Shown here piece after piece: positions 46,606 through 56,917 of a stretch of DNA of 64,000 bases. The translations under genes and the position numbers were made by a program. The stretch spans positions 20,573-84,572 of the forward strand of contig NZ_VJNA01000011.1 of the NCBI RefSeq assembly GCF_007556585.1, read 5' to 3'. Under the pieces are notes generated by a model. That model saw only the letters and a list, made by a program, of their open reading frames with translations. It did not search any database and had not been told where the DNA came from. Numbering within the stretch: position 1 is the stretch's first letter; each line of letters opens with the position of its first letter. Source of the DNA: Tepidimonas aquatica (GTDB taxonomy: Bacteria; Pseudomonadota; Gammaproteobacteria; Burkholderiales; Burkholderiaceae_C).

Positions 46606-48628
46606 ACCGAGGCTGCGGCGGACGCCGGCTCGCGCGGCTCGCTGTACAGCCGTACACGGAACACCGCGCCCGGGCGGCCATCGGCGCGTGCGTTGGCTTC
46701 CAGCCGCGCGCCGTAGCGCTCCAGCAGCCCTTGGCTGACCCACAGCCCCAGGCCGTTGCCGTTGGCTTTGGTGGTGAAAAACGGCGTGAACAGCCGTGTA
46801 CGCACCTCGGCGCTCAAGCCCGGCCCGTGATCCCGCACCTCCAGCCACGCCCCCACCACACGGTCGTCCTCAATCCAATCGCCGCTGTCCAGCTCCACCA
46901 CACCGCCCGGGGGCGACGCTTGCACCGCGTTGACCACCAGGTTGATGATGACCTGCTGCAACTCTTGCCGGTTGCACGCCACCGGCGCCGTGGCATGGTC
47001 GTGGCGTTGCAGCGTGATGCCGTGCTGCTGCACCAGCCGCTCGACCAGCACCAGGCAATCGGTGACCACCTCCGGCAGCGCCAGCGGCTCTACGTAGCCC
47101 GCGAACTCGGTCGGGCGCGCGTGTTGCAGCAGCCGCGTCACGATCAGACGAATGCGCTCGATTTGCGCGTCGATCAGCCGCAGCTCGGCCTGCACCGGTG
47201 CGGCTGCCGGGCCCAAGGTGTCGCGCAGCAGGTCCAGGTTGCCCTGAATGACCGCGACGGGGTTGTTGAGCTCGTGCGCCACGCCGGCGGTCAATTGCCC
47301 GATGGTGGCCAGCCGCTCGCTTTTGACCAGCTGTTGCTGCGCCTGCCGCAGCGCGGCGTTGGACTGTTGCAGCTCACGCGTGCGCTCGGCGACCTTGCGG
47401 TCCAGCGTCTCGCCCCAGGCACGCAGACGCGCGGTTTGTTCGGCCACCGTGTCCAGCAGCCGGTCCAGGTGCCGGGCCAGCTCGCCCAGTTCGTCGTGCT
47501 GCGGCAGTGGGCCCACGCGCGCGTCGGGGTTGCCTTGTTCGACCTGGCGCATCGTGGCGTGCATGCGCTCCACCGGTTGCACCAGTGTGCGTGCCCACCG
47601 CAGCGACCACGCCGCGGTGCCCGCCATCACCAGCGCCAGCAGCACCGCTGTGCCGGCGAGCACCCCCAACCGCACCCAACGCAGTGGCGCTTCCAAAAAA
47701 CCCACGTACAGCATCCCAATGCGCTGCCCGGTGCTGTCCAGCAGGGGTTCGTAGGCGCTCACGTACCAATCGTTGACGACGAAAGCACGGTCCAGCCACG
47801 TGCGTCCCTGGCCCAGCACCGCGTCGCGCACCGCCTGCGACACCCGCGTGCCGATGGCACGCTGCTGCCCAAACAGACGCACGTTGGTGCTGATGCGCAC
47901 GTCGTCCAAAAACAGCGTCGCGGTGCCCTGGCTGCCAAACGGCAGCGCACCTGGCGGGTAGACGACGCGGTTGATGTGGTCGATGAAGTCCAGGTTGCCG
48001 TTGAGCAGCAGCCCGCCGTGCAGCACCCAGCCACGCAACGCAGCGTCGGGGGGCAGCGCGGCGCTGGCCAGCATCAGCAGGGCGCGACGCTCGTGGGTGC
48101 GCGTGGTGGGGGCGGCGTTGCGCGTGGGCACCAGCGCGATGTCGAGCCGCGGCAGCAGGTGCGGCGCATGCAGCGCGACCTGATCGGGCTGCCACACCTC
48201 CAAGCGCGCGCCGCTGCCGCTGCTTTGCGCCGCTGGGCTGTGGGGATCGTGCGGCGGGCGCAACACCAGAAAATCCAGGCCCAGGCGTTGGCGCTCGTGC
48301 TCCAACCAATCCTGCACCGCCGCGGGCGCGTGCGCGGGCGGGCGCGGCGGGACGTTGCCTGTCTGCAAGCGCAGGTGCAGCGCGTGCGACTCGGCCACGC
48401 TGCGCGTGCCGCTGCCCACCTCCAGCAACACCTGCTCGAAGTAACCACGCGCTACCGCCAGGTCGGCGCGCACCTTGGTGCGCAGCAGCTGGTCGTAGGC
48501 GTAGTCGGTCCACAGCGACAGCGCCAGCAGCAGCAGTGGCAGGGCCAAGGCCAACGGCGCCAGCGCCAGCACCAGCACCTTGGCACGCACCGAGCGGCCG
48601 AGCCACGCCCGCCAGTGCCGCAGCAGCC

Positions 48629-48632
<4 letters not shown>
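46602..48632 (-). CDS. Membrane sensor histidine kinase of the FDH locus
   Basis: A 676-residue two-component sensor. TM1 (about 18-40, VLVLALAPLALALPLLLLAL) precedes a large periplasmic region of about 270 residues, probably a Cache-type sensor. TM2 (LGVLAGTAVLLALVMAGTAA) follows, then a HAMP linker and coiled coil. The HisKA box is GVAHELNNPVAVIQGNLDLL (His near 453). The HATPase shows NLVVNAVQAS, DHGPGLSA and GNGLGLWVSQGLLERYG. The stop overlaps torD's stop; the start overlaps the response regulator (ATGA). The signal is unknown; position suggests formate or redox/metal status. Confidence 0.92.
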
Positions 48633-50032
<1,400 letters not shown>

Positions 50033-50073
50033 GGCCCCATCATTGTAAAAAACCAAGTGATTTGGTGGGGCAT

Positions 50074-50138
50074 TGTCTCGTTGGCGACACAGTGGGCCCC
50101 CGTGATGTCAGCGACAGTTTGTCGCATGCCGCGCGACA
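50074..50138. promoter_or_regulatory. Cluster of GCGACA/TGTCGC boxes in the FDH control region
   Basis: Five copies of one half-site: TGTCTC (50074-50079, one mismatch), GCGACA (50084-50089), GCGACA (50111-50116), TGTCGC (50120-50125) and GCGACA (50133-50138). GCGACA-GTT-TGTCGC at 50111-50125 is a perfect palindrome. It lies 40-100 bases upstream of the regulator start and 105-170 bases upstream of the -24/-12 element, where enhancer-type activator sites usually sit. Confidence 0.6.
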
Positions 50139-50242
50139 AGGTGCCGCCTGGATGTGGAGCAGGTGGCGGCATGCTGGCGCACGGCGGGGTGTCACGTTCG
50201 GTGTTGCACCGCAGCATTCATAAGTACATCAGCATGTGTCGA

Positions 50243-50258
50243 TGGTATAGGTTTTGCT
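50243..50258 (+). promoter_or_regulatory. Candidate sigma-54 (-24/-12) promoter of the FDH structural operon
   Basis: TGGTATAGGTTTTGCT. The GG (50244-50245) and GC (50256-50257) are separated by the required 10 bases, and the -12 half TTTTGCT is ideal. The consensus is TGGCACG-N4-TTGCW. Transcription would start near 50269, leaving a leader of about 145 bases. Confidence 0.6.
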
Positions 50259-50413
50259 AGAGTGAGGGGCGGTGCGCGCCTACCAACGCCGGGCGCGGAC
50301 GCGTGGCAATGGTGCGTCGCGCGAGGGGGCTGGTCAACGCCTGGGCCTGGCGGTAACGTAATGGTTACCAACGTTCGAGCCACACCGTTTGCCAGTTCCC
50401 CGAGGAAACGCGT
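50259..50413 (+). other. Leader of the FDH operon with an 18-bp inverted repeat
   Basis: Non-coding stretch between the promoter candidate and the first FDH gene; with 50033-50258 it makes a 381-base gap without genes. It contains GGTAAC-GTAATG-GTTACC (50352-50369), a perfect 6-bp inverted repeat 44 bases before the first ATG. The repeat could be an operator or a weak RNA hairpin. Nothing else is recognisable in it. Confidence 0.4.
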
Positions 50414-50629
50414 ATGAAGTACGAATCGACCCCCGCACAACCCGGCCGGCGGCGCTGGTTTGCCGCCGCTGGCGCGGTCGGCGCCGCGGCTGCGGCCGCC
50501 ACGGTGTTGCCGCGTGCGCCGATGCCGGCGGCCGACGCCGCCGCCCAACCCGCACCGCCTCCCCGCCGTGGGGGCGGCTACCAGTTGAGCGCCCACGTCC
50601 AGCGCTACTACGACACCACCCGCGTTTGA
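50414..50629 (+). CDS. Small TAT-signal peptide protein of the FDH operon (formate dehydrogenase region TAT target)
   Basis: A 71-residue protein with an N-terminal twin-arginine-like sequence (GRRRWFAAAGAVGAAAAAAT), an Ala/Pro-rich middle and a short conserved C-terminus (YQLSAHVQRYYDTTRV). Tiny proteins of this type precede FdhA genes in many proteobacteria and are called formate-dehydrogenase-region TAT targets; role unknown. It could be a small partner exported with FdhA. GAGGAAA precedes the ATG. It is followed 26 bases later by fdhA. Confidence 0.85.
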   Translation: MKYESTPAQPGRRRWFAAAGAVGAAAAAATVLPRAPMPAADAAAQPAPPPRRGGGYQLSAHVQRYYDTTRV

Positions 50630-50655
50630 ACCCGCACCGTTCAGGAGAACCGGCC

Positions 50656-53625
50656 ATGCTGCTGAAGCGCACTTCGGACCGCCGCGCCGCCCAAGCGGCC
50701 GGCGACGGCGTGTTGATCGATCGTTTACGCCACGGGTTGGCGCGCGCGTTGCCGACCGTCGACCGGCGCGCCTTTTTGCGCCGCAGCGGGTTGGGGTTGG
50801 GCGTGGGGCTGGCCGCCACGCAGCTCACGCTGGTGCAGCGTGCCAAGGCCGCCGAGGGCAAGCCGGCGCCCACCGGCCAAGGCAAGGTCGAGGTCAAGCG
50901 CACCGTCTGCACCCACTGCTCGGTGGGTTGCGCCATCGACGCCGTGGTCGAAAACGGCGTCTGGGTACGGCAAGAGCCGGTGTTCGACTCGCCCATTAAC
51001 CTGGGTGCGCACTGCGCCAAAGGGGCGGCGGTCCGCGAGCACGGGCACGGCGAGTACCGGTTGCGCTACCCCATGAAGCTGGTCAACGGCAAGTACCAGC
51101 GCATCAGTTGGGAGCAGGCGCTCGATGAGATCGCCGCCAAGATGAAGCAGCTGCGCGACGAGAGCGGCCCGGATGCGCTGTACTTCATCGGCTCGTCCAA
51201 GCACAGCAACGAACAAGCCTACCTGCTGCGCAAATTCGTCAGCTTCTGGGGCACCAACAACTGCGACCACCAGGCGCGCATCTGCCACTCGACCACGGTG
51301 GCTGGGGTGGCCAACACCTGGGGCTACGGCGCGATGACCAACTCGTACAACGACATGCAATACAGCAAGGTCGCGTTGTACATTGGCTCCAACGCCGCCG
51401 AGGCCCACCCGGTGTCGATGTTGCACATGCTGCACGCCAAGGAGCTGGGCTGCAAGATGATCGTGGTCGACCCGCGCTTCACGCGCACCGCGGCCAAGGC
51501 CGACGAGTACGTGCGCATCCGCTCCGGCACCGACATCCCGTTCCTGTTCGGCGTGCTCTACCACATCTTCAAAAACGGCTGGGAGGACAAGGCCTACATC
51601 CAGGCGCGCGTCTACGGCATGGACAAGGTGCGCGAGGAGGTGCTGGCCCAATGGACGCCCGACAAGGTCGAGGAGGCCTGCGGTGTCAAAGAGGAGCAGG
51701 TCTTCAAAGTGGCCAAGATGCTGCACGAAAACCGCCCCGGCACCATCGTGTGGTGCATGGGGCAGACGCAGCACAGCATCGGCAACGCGATGGTGCGCGC
51801 CTCGTGCATCCTGCAGCTGGCGCTGGGCAACATCGGCGTGTCCGGTGGCGGGGCCAACATCTTCCGTGGTCACGACAACGTGCAGGGCGCCACCGATGTC
51901 GGCCCCAACCCGGACTCGCTGCCGGGGTACTACGGCTTGGCCGCAGGCGCGTGGAAGCACTTCGCCACCGTGTGGGGCGTGGACTATGAGTGGATCAAGT
52001 CCCGCTACGCCGAGGGCATGATGGAAAAACCCGGCATCACGGTGTCGCGCTGGATCGACGGCGTGCTGGAGAAAAACGAACTCATCGACCAGGGGCCCAA
52101 CCTGCGCGGGGTGTTTTTCTGGGGCCATGCGCCCAACTCGCAGACCCGCGGCCTGGAGATGAAAAAGGCCATGGACAAGCTGGACCTGCTGGTGGTCATC
52201 GACCCGTACCCGTCGGCCACCGCGGCGATGGCGGCGATGCCGGGCAAGCCCGAAGACCTCAACCCCAACCGCGCGGTGTACCTGCTGCCCGCGGCCACGC
52301 AGTTCGAGACCAGCGGCTCGTGCACGGCGTCCAACCGGTCGATCCAGTGGCGCGAAAAGGTCATCGAGCCGCTGTGGGACAGCCGCACCGACCACATGAT
52401 CATGTACCAGCTGGCGCAGAAGCTGGGCTTCGACAAGGAGCTGGTCAAGAACGTCAAGCTGCAAAAGGTCAAGGGCATGGACGAACCCGTGCCCGAGGAC
52501 ATCCTGCGCGAGATCAACCGTGGCGTGTGGACCATCGGTTACACCGGCCAGAGCCCGGAGCGGCTGAAGGCCCACATGCGCCACATGCACGCCTTCGATG
52601 TCAAGACGCTCAAATGCAAGGGCAAGGTGGTCGACAAGGAAACCGGCTACGACCTCACCGGTGACTATTTCGGCCTGCCCTGGCCGTGCTACGGTACGCC
52701 CGAGCTCAAGCACCCGGGCTCGCCCAATCTGTACGATACCTCCAAGCACGTCATGGAGGGCGGCGGCAACTTCCGCGCCAACTTCGGTGTCGAGCGCGAC
52801 GGCGTGAGCTTGCTGGCCGAAGACGGCTCGCACTCCAAGGGGGCCGACATCACCACCGGCTACCCCGAGCTGGACCACATCCTGCTCAAAAAACTCGGCT
52901 GGTGGGACGAGCTCACCGAGGAAGAAAAGAAAGCCGCCGAGGGCAAGAACTGGAAGACTGACCTGTCGGGCGGCATGATCCGCGTGTTCATGAAGAACCA
53001 CGGCTGCCACCCGTTCGGCAACGCCAAAGCGCGCGCCGTGGTGTGGAACTTCCCCGACCCGATTCCGCAGCACCGCGAGCCGATCTACGGCAACCGGCCG
53101 GATCTGATCGCCAAGTACCCCACGCACGACGACCAGAAGAACCGCTGGCGCCTGCCCATCCTGTACAAGACGCTGCAGCAAAAGAACGTCGAGGACAAGC
53201 TGCACGAAAAATTCCCGCTCGTGATGACCTCCGGGCGGCTGGTCGAGTACGAAGGCGGCGGCGAGGAGACCCGCTCCAACCCGTGGCTGGCCGAGCTGCA
53301 GCAGGAGATGTTTGTCGAAATCCATCCGGCCGCGGCGGCCCAGCGCGGCATCCGCAACGGCGACCGCGTCTGGGTGACCACGCCCACGGGTGCGCGCATC
53401 AACGTGCAGGCCCTGGTCACCCCGCGCGTGGCCGAAGACCATGTCTTTTTACCCTACCACTTTTCGGGCCGCTGGCAGGGGCAGGACATGCTGGCGTACT
53501 ACCCGCAAGGCGCCGCGCCCCTGGTGCGTGGCGAAGCGGCCAACACCGCCACCACCTACGGCTACGACATCGTGACCATGATGCAAGAGACCAAGACCAC
53601 GATCTGCAACGTGGAACGCGCCTGA
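50656..53625 (+). CDS. fdhA: Formate dehydrogenase catalytic (molybdo/tungsto-bis-pterin) subunit
   Basis: Oxidises formate to CO2. It is 989 residues, with a TAT signal after a 35-residue extension (DRRAFLRRSG, Arg37-Arg38), so the enzyme is periplasmic. The N-terminal 4Fe-4S motif is CTHCSVGC...AHC. The active-site stretch DHQARICHSTTVAG carries Cys210 and His211, so it is a cysteine rather than selenocysteine enzyme. The pterin-binding C-terminal domain has VMTSGRLVEYEGGGEETRSN and YHFSGRWQGQD. The start MLLKRTSDRRAAQ follows AGGAGA. It should work with the FeS subunit and the cytochrome b encoded next. Metal (Mo or W) cannot be told. Confidence 0.96.
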   Translation: MLLKRTSDRRAAQAAGDGVLIDRLRHGLARALPTVDRRAFLRRSGLGLGVGLAATQLTLVQRAKAAEGKPAPTGQGKVEVKRTVCTHCSVGCAIDAVVENGVWVRQEPVFDSPINLGAHCAKGAAVREHGHGEYRLRYPMKLVNGKYQRISWEQALDEIAAKMKQLRDESGPDALYFIGSSKHSNEQAYLLRKFVSFWGTNNCDHQARICHSTTVAGVANTWGYGAMTNSYNDMQYSKVALYIGSNAAEAHPVSMLHMLHAKELGCKMIVVDPRFTRTAAKADEYVRIRSGTDIPFLFGVLYHIFKNGWEDKAYIQARVYGMDKVREEVLAQWTPDKVEEACGVKEEQVFKVAKMLHENRPGTIVWCMGQTQHSIGNAMVRASCILQLALGNIGVSGGGANIFRGHDNVQGATDVGPNPDSLPGYYGLAAGAWKHFATVWGVDYEWIKSRYAEGMMEKPGITVSRWIDGVLEKNELIDQGPNLRGVFFWGHAPNSQTRGLEMKKAMDKLDLLVVIDPYPSATAAMAAMPGKPEDLNPNRAVYLLPAATQFETSGSCTASNRSIQWREKVIEPLWDSRTDHMIMYQLAQKLGFDKELVKNVKLQKVKGMDEPVPEDILREINRGVWTIGYTGQSPERLKAHMRHMHAFDVKTLKCKGKVVDKETGYDLTGDYFGLPWPCYGTPELKHPGSPNLYDTSKHVMEGGGNFRANFGVERDGVSLLAEDGSHSKGADITTGYPELDHILLKKLGWWDELTEEEKKAAEGKNWKTDLSGGMIRVFMKNHGCHPFGNAKARAVVWNFPDPIPQHREPIYGNRPDLIAKYPTHDDQKNRWRLPILYKTLQQKNVEDKLHEKFPLVMTSGRLVEYEGGGEETRSNPWLAELQQEMFVEIHPAAAAQRGIRNGDRVWVTTPTGARINVQALVTPRVAEDHVFLPYHFSGRWQGQDMLAYYPQGAAPLVRGEAANTATTYGYDIVTMMQETKTTICNVERA

Positions 53626-53635
53626 GGAGCAGACC

Positions 53636-54238
53636 ATGGCCCGCATGAAATTCATCTGTGATGCCGAGCGTTGCATCGAGTGCAATGGCTGCGTGACCGC
53701 GTGCAAAAACGAGCACGAGGTTCCCTGGGGCGTCAACCGCCGCCGCGTCGTGACGATCAACGACGGTGTGCCGGGCGAACGCTCGATTTCGGTGGCGTGC
53801 ATGCACTGCTCCGACGCGCCGTGCATGGCGGTGTGCCCGGTACAGTGCTTTTACCGTACCGAAGAGGGCGTGGTGCTGCACGACAAGGACATCTGTATCG
53901 GCTGCGGCTACTGCAGCTACGCGTGCCCGTTCGGCGCACCGCAGTTTCCTGGCGAGGGCACGTTTGGCGTGCGCGGCAAGATGGACAAATGCACCTTCTG
54001 TGCCGGCGGTCCCGAGCCCAACGGCAGCCAGGCCGAGTTCGAAAAATACGGCCGCAACCGCCTGGCCGAGGGCAAGCTGCCAGCGTGTGCCGAAATGTGC
54101 TCGACCAAGGCGCTGCTGGCTGGCGATGGTGACGTCATCGCCGACATCTTCCGTACCCGCGTGATCCAGCGCGGCAAGGGTGCCGAGGTGTGGGGCTGGG
54201 GCACGGCCTACGGCACACAAGCCAAAGCGGGGGTCTGA
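53636..54238 (+). CDS. fdhB: Formate dehydrogenase FeS (beta) subunit
   Basis: A 200-residue four-cluster ferredoxin subunit carrying electrons from FdhA to the cytochrome b. Cysteine motifs are CIECNGCVTACKNEH, CMHCSDAPCMAVCP, CIGCGYCSYACPFGAP, and CTFCAGG...CAEMCSTKAL, the set expected for Fdh3B/FdoH-like proteins. It lacks the C-terminal membrane anchor found in E. coli FdnH. It follows fdhA by ten bases. Confidence 0.96.
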   Translation: MARMKFICDAERCIECNGCVTACKNEHEVPWGVNRRRVVTINDGVPGERSISVACMHCSDAPCMAVCPVQCFYRTEEGVVLHDKDICIGCGYCSYACPFGAPQFPGEGTFGVRGKMDKCTFCAGGPEPNGSQAEFEKYGRNRLAEGKLPACAEMCSTKALLAGDGDVIADIFRTRVIQRGKGAEVWGWGTAYGTQAKAGV

Positions 54239-54242
54239 CACC

Positions 54243-54491
54243 ATGCGCCGCACCCTCGCCATCCTTTCGATGACCGCCGCGGCCGCGTGGCTGCTTGCAG
54301 CGTGCGGTGAGCGGCCGCAGACCGCCAGCGGCAGCAAAGCCGACGCCGCCCCCTACACTGGCACGACGGCGCCCGCCTACGCCGCGGCCCAGTGGCCGGC
54401 GGGCGACCGCAACGCCTGGGCGCAGCAGTTGCGCGCACGCACCCAATACGGGCAAAACGAGTACAGCCGCCCCAGCGGCACCCACCCCTGA
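54243..54491 (+). CDS. Small lipoprotein of the FDH operon
   Basis: An 82-residue protein with a signal peptide and lipobox WLLAACG (lipidated Cys21). The mature part is short and hydrophilic and ends YGQNEYSRPSGTHP. I do not recognise a named family. It lies between the FeS and cytochrome b subunits, four bases after fdhB. It could be an accessory that tethers or stabilises the periplasmic enzyme; no function can be assigned from sequence. Confidence 0.75.
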   Translation: MRRTLAILSMTAAAAWLLAACGERPQTASGSKADAAPYTGTTAPAYAAAQWPAGDRNAWAQQLRARTQYGQNEYSRPSGTHP

Positions 54492-54510
54492 ACACCGTGG
54501 AGGGCAGGCC

Positions 54511-55662
54511 ATGAACGCAAGATCCATCGCCGCATCGCGCGGCCGCTGGCGCGGTGCGCTGGCCGCCGTGGCGCTGATGTTGGCGGCCAACGCCAGCGCC
54601 CAGCAAGCCCCGGCCGCCACGCCCGAGGCGGTACCCAAGGCGCCCGTGTTGGTCGACGCCGCCCAGGAGCCGGGTTACGCCAGCCAAAGCAACGCCGAGC
54701 GCCAGCGCGTGCAGCCCGGCAACAACGCGCCCGTGTGGCGCCAGGTCGGCCAAGGGGTGGAGGGGACGGTCAACTTCCCGTACCGGGAGTACGGTGTGCT
54801 GATCCAACCCACCGTCAGCTACCCTGGCGCGGCCACCACCAACGCCGGTGAGGCGTGGCGGCAAGTGCGCAACCGCGTCATCATCCCCTACGGCGGTTCG
54901 CTGGTGCTGATTGCCTTGCTGGCGGTGGTCATCTTCTACTTCACCAAGGGGCCACTCAAGCTGCACGCGCCGCCAACCGGGCGGCGCATCGAGCGCTTCA
55001 CCCCGCTGGAGCGCGCTGCCCACTGGGCCAACGCCGCGGCGTTCGTGGTGCTGGCGGTCTCGGGCCTGGTGATGGCGTTTGGACAGTACATCTTGCGCCC
55101 CATCATCGGCGCCACGCTGTTCGGGTGGCTCACCTACGCGCTGAAAAACCTGCACAACTTCGTCGGGCCGCTGTTCCTGGTGTCGCTGCTGATCATCATC
55201 GTCACCTTCGTGCGCGACAACCTGCCGCGGCGCGAGGACTGGGTCTGGCTGGTGCGCTTCGGTGGTCTGCTGGGCGACCAGGGGGTGCCCTCGCACCGCT
55301 TCAACGCGGGTGAAAAGGTGGTGTTCTGGCTGGGCGTGTTCGTGTTGGGCCTGGTGGTGGTGGGCTCGGGCCTGGTGCTGGACAAGCTGCTGCCCGGCAT
55401 CGAGTACCTGCGTGCCCAGATGCAGGTGGCGCACATGATCCACGCCAGCGCCGCGTTGGTGATGATCGCGCTGTTCATCGGCCACATCTACATGGGCACG
55501 GTCGGCACCGAAGGCGCCTACGCCGCGATGAAAACCGGCTACGTCGACGAAACCTGGGCACGCGAGCACCACGCCCTGTGGTACGAAGACATTCAAGCCG
55601 GCAAAATCCCCGCGCAGCGCAGCGCGCCCGCCGAGGGCTCGCCGAGCCCCGTGCGCGCCTGA
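54511..55662 (+). CDS. Formate dehydrogenase cytochrome b (gamma) subunit
   Basis: A 383-residue cytochrome b556-type subunit that passes electrons to quinone. A signal peptide (LAAVALMLAANASAQ) and a periplasmic N-terminal extension of about 110 residues precede the membrane part. One helix (GGSLVLIALLAVVIFYFTKG) is followed by four helices of the Ni/Fe-hydrogenase/FDH cytochrome b fold. Haem histidine candidates are in LERAAHWANAAAF, LKNLHNFVGPLF and QVAHMIHASAAL, plus GHIYMGTVG. The long N-terminal extension with an extra helix is longer than in E. coli FdnI. Ribosome-binding site GGAGGGC precedes the ATG. Confidence 0.94.
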   Translation: MNARSIAASRGRWRGALAAVALMLAANASAQQAPAATPEAVPKAPVLVDAAQEPGYASQSNAERQRVQPGNNAPVWRQVGQGVEGTVNFPYREYGVLIQPTVSYPGAATTNAGEAWRQVRNRVIIPYGGSLVLIALLAVVIFYFTKGPLKLHAPPTGRRIERFTPLERAAHWANAAAFVVLAVSGLVMAFGQYILRPIIGATLFGWLTYALKNLHNFVGPLFLVSLLIIIVTFVRDNLPRREDWVWLVRFGGLLGDQGVPSHRFNAGEKVVFWLGVFVLGLVVVGSGLVLDKLLPGIEYLRAQMQVAHMIHASAALVMIALFIGHIYMGTVGTEGAYAAMKTGYVDETWAREHHALWYEDIQAGKIPAQRSAPAEGSPSPVRA

Positions 55663-55696
55663 GCCGATCGTCCCCGCAGGCAGGAGAGACCGCACC

Positions 55697-56017
55697 ATGA
55701 AACTGCGCACCCCCCTCGTCACCAGCATGTTGTTGGCCATGGTGGCCGGCGCGGCGTGGGCCAAGTTGCCCACCCCGCCGTTGACCGACGAGCAAAAAGC
55801 GGCGGCCGAGCTGGCCAAAGCCAAGGCCGCGCACCAGGCCAAGGTCGACGCCTACCAAACCTGCATGGCCGCCCAACGCGCCGCCGACCATTACTTCAAG
55901 ACCCACCCCCAGGCGACCCGGCCAAGCAACGCACCGGCGTGCACCGATCCAGGCCCGTTTGCGGCGCCGGGCGCCGCGCCTGCGCCCGCCGCGGCGGGTG
56001 CACCCAAAAAGTCCTGA
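55697..56017 (+). CDS. Small secreted protein of the FDH operon, unknown function
   Basis: A 106-residue protein with a Sec signal peptide ([17 protein letters not shown]). A Lys/Ala-rich helical middle (about 30-55) follows. Two cysteines in the mature part ([19 protein letters not shown] and [10 protein letters not shown]) may form a disulfide. The tail is Ala/Pro-rich. No named family is recognised; it is placed between the cytochrome b gene and fdhD and preceded by CAGGAGAG. Function unknown; periplasmic location fits the periplasmic enzyme. Confidence 0.75.
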   Translation: MKLRTPLVTSMLLAMVAGAAWAKLPTPPLTDEQKAAAELAKAKAAHQAKVDAYQTCMAAQRAADHYFKTHPQATRPSNAPACTDPGPFAAPGAAPAPAAAGAPKKS

Positions 56018-56041
56018 CCGCCTACCGCGGGGTGAGCCACC

Positions 56042-56917
56042 ATGTGGTTGCACGAACCCACGGCCTTCGGTGCGGCGCTGGCGCCAGCCGGCTGCCCGCC
56101 CAGGTTGTCGCAGGCCGCAGCGCCGCTGACGCGCGCGGTGGAGGTGATCAACGAGTTTGGTCAGCGCCGCACCATGCACATCCCGGCCGAGCGTGGCCTG
56201 ACGGTGTACGTGGACAAGCGCGAGCTGGTCACGCTGATGACGCTGGGGGCGCACCCCGAGTGGCTGGTGCTGGGTTACCTGCGCAACCAGCGCCTGCTGG
56301 ACGGCCCCGAGCAGGTGGAGTCGATCACGGTGGATTGGGACGTGGGCGCCGCCGCCGTGCGCACCCGCGGTGGGGTGACCGGTTGGGCCGAGCGCACCGC
56401 GCAGCGCATCGTCACCACCGGCTGCGGACAGGGCAGCATGTTCGGCAGTCTGATGGAGCAATTGGCCAGCGTGCGCGTGCAGGCGGCCGAGCCGCTGCGC
56501 CAGTCGCAGCTCTACGCCATCTTGCGCACGGTGCGCGAACAGGATTCGGTCTACAAACAGGCGGGCTCGGTGCACGGCTGCGCCCTGTTCCGCGGCGAGG
56601 AGCTGCTGCTGTTCGTCGAGGACGTGGGGCGTCACAACGCCGTCGACACCATCGCCGGCTGGACGTGGCTGCAGGGCGAGCAGGTTCTTCGCGGCGACGA
56701 CAAGGTCTTTTACACCACCGGTCGGCTGACCAGCGAGATGATCATCAAGGCCGCCCAGATGGGCATTCCCGTCGTCGTGTCGCGCAGTGGCATCACCCAA
56801 ATGGGGCTGGAGGTGGCCCAGCAGGTCGGCGTGTGCGCCATCGGCCGCGCCACCCACACGCGCTTTCTGTGCTACACGCACCCGCACAGGCTCGTGTGGG
56901 ATACTCCGCTTTCATGA
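56042..56917 (+). CDS. fdhD: Formate dehydrogenase accessory sulfurtransferase FdhD
   Basis: Inserts or transfers sulfur to the FDH molybdenum/tungsten cofactor. It is 291 residues. Family motifs are [60 protein letters not shown] and [20 protein letters not shown]. The usual cysteine motif appears as CGQG rather than CxxC, so only the first cysteine is present. The stop overlaps the upp ATG (ATGA). It is the last gene of the FDH operon. Confidence 0.95.
   Translation: MWLHEPTAFGAALAPAGCPPRLSQAAAPLTRAVEVINEFGQRRTMHIPAERGLTVYVDKRELVTLMTLGAHPEWLVLGYLRNQRLLDGPEQVESITVDWDVGAAAVRTRGGVTGWAERTAQRIVTTGCGQGSMFGSLMEQLASVRVQAAEPLRQSQLYAILRTVREQDSVYKQAGSVHGCALFRGEELLLFVEDVGRHNAVDTIAGWTWLQGEQVLRGDDKVFYTTGRLTSEMIIKAAQMGIPVVVSRSGITQMGLEVAQQVGVCAIGRATHTRFLCYTHPHRLVWDTPLS

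Noticed and set aside
50725..53442. A 2.7-kb open frame antisense to fdhA
   Set aside because: Same shadow effect; the plus-strand frame has unmistakable formate dehydrogenase motifs throughout.
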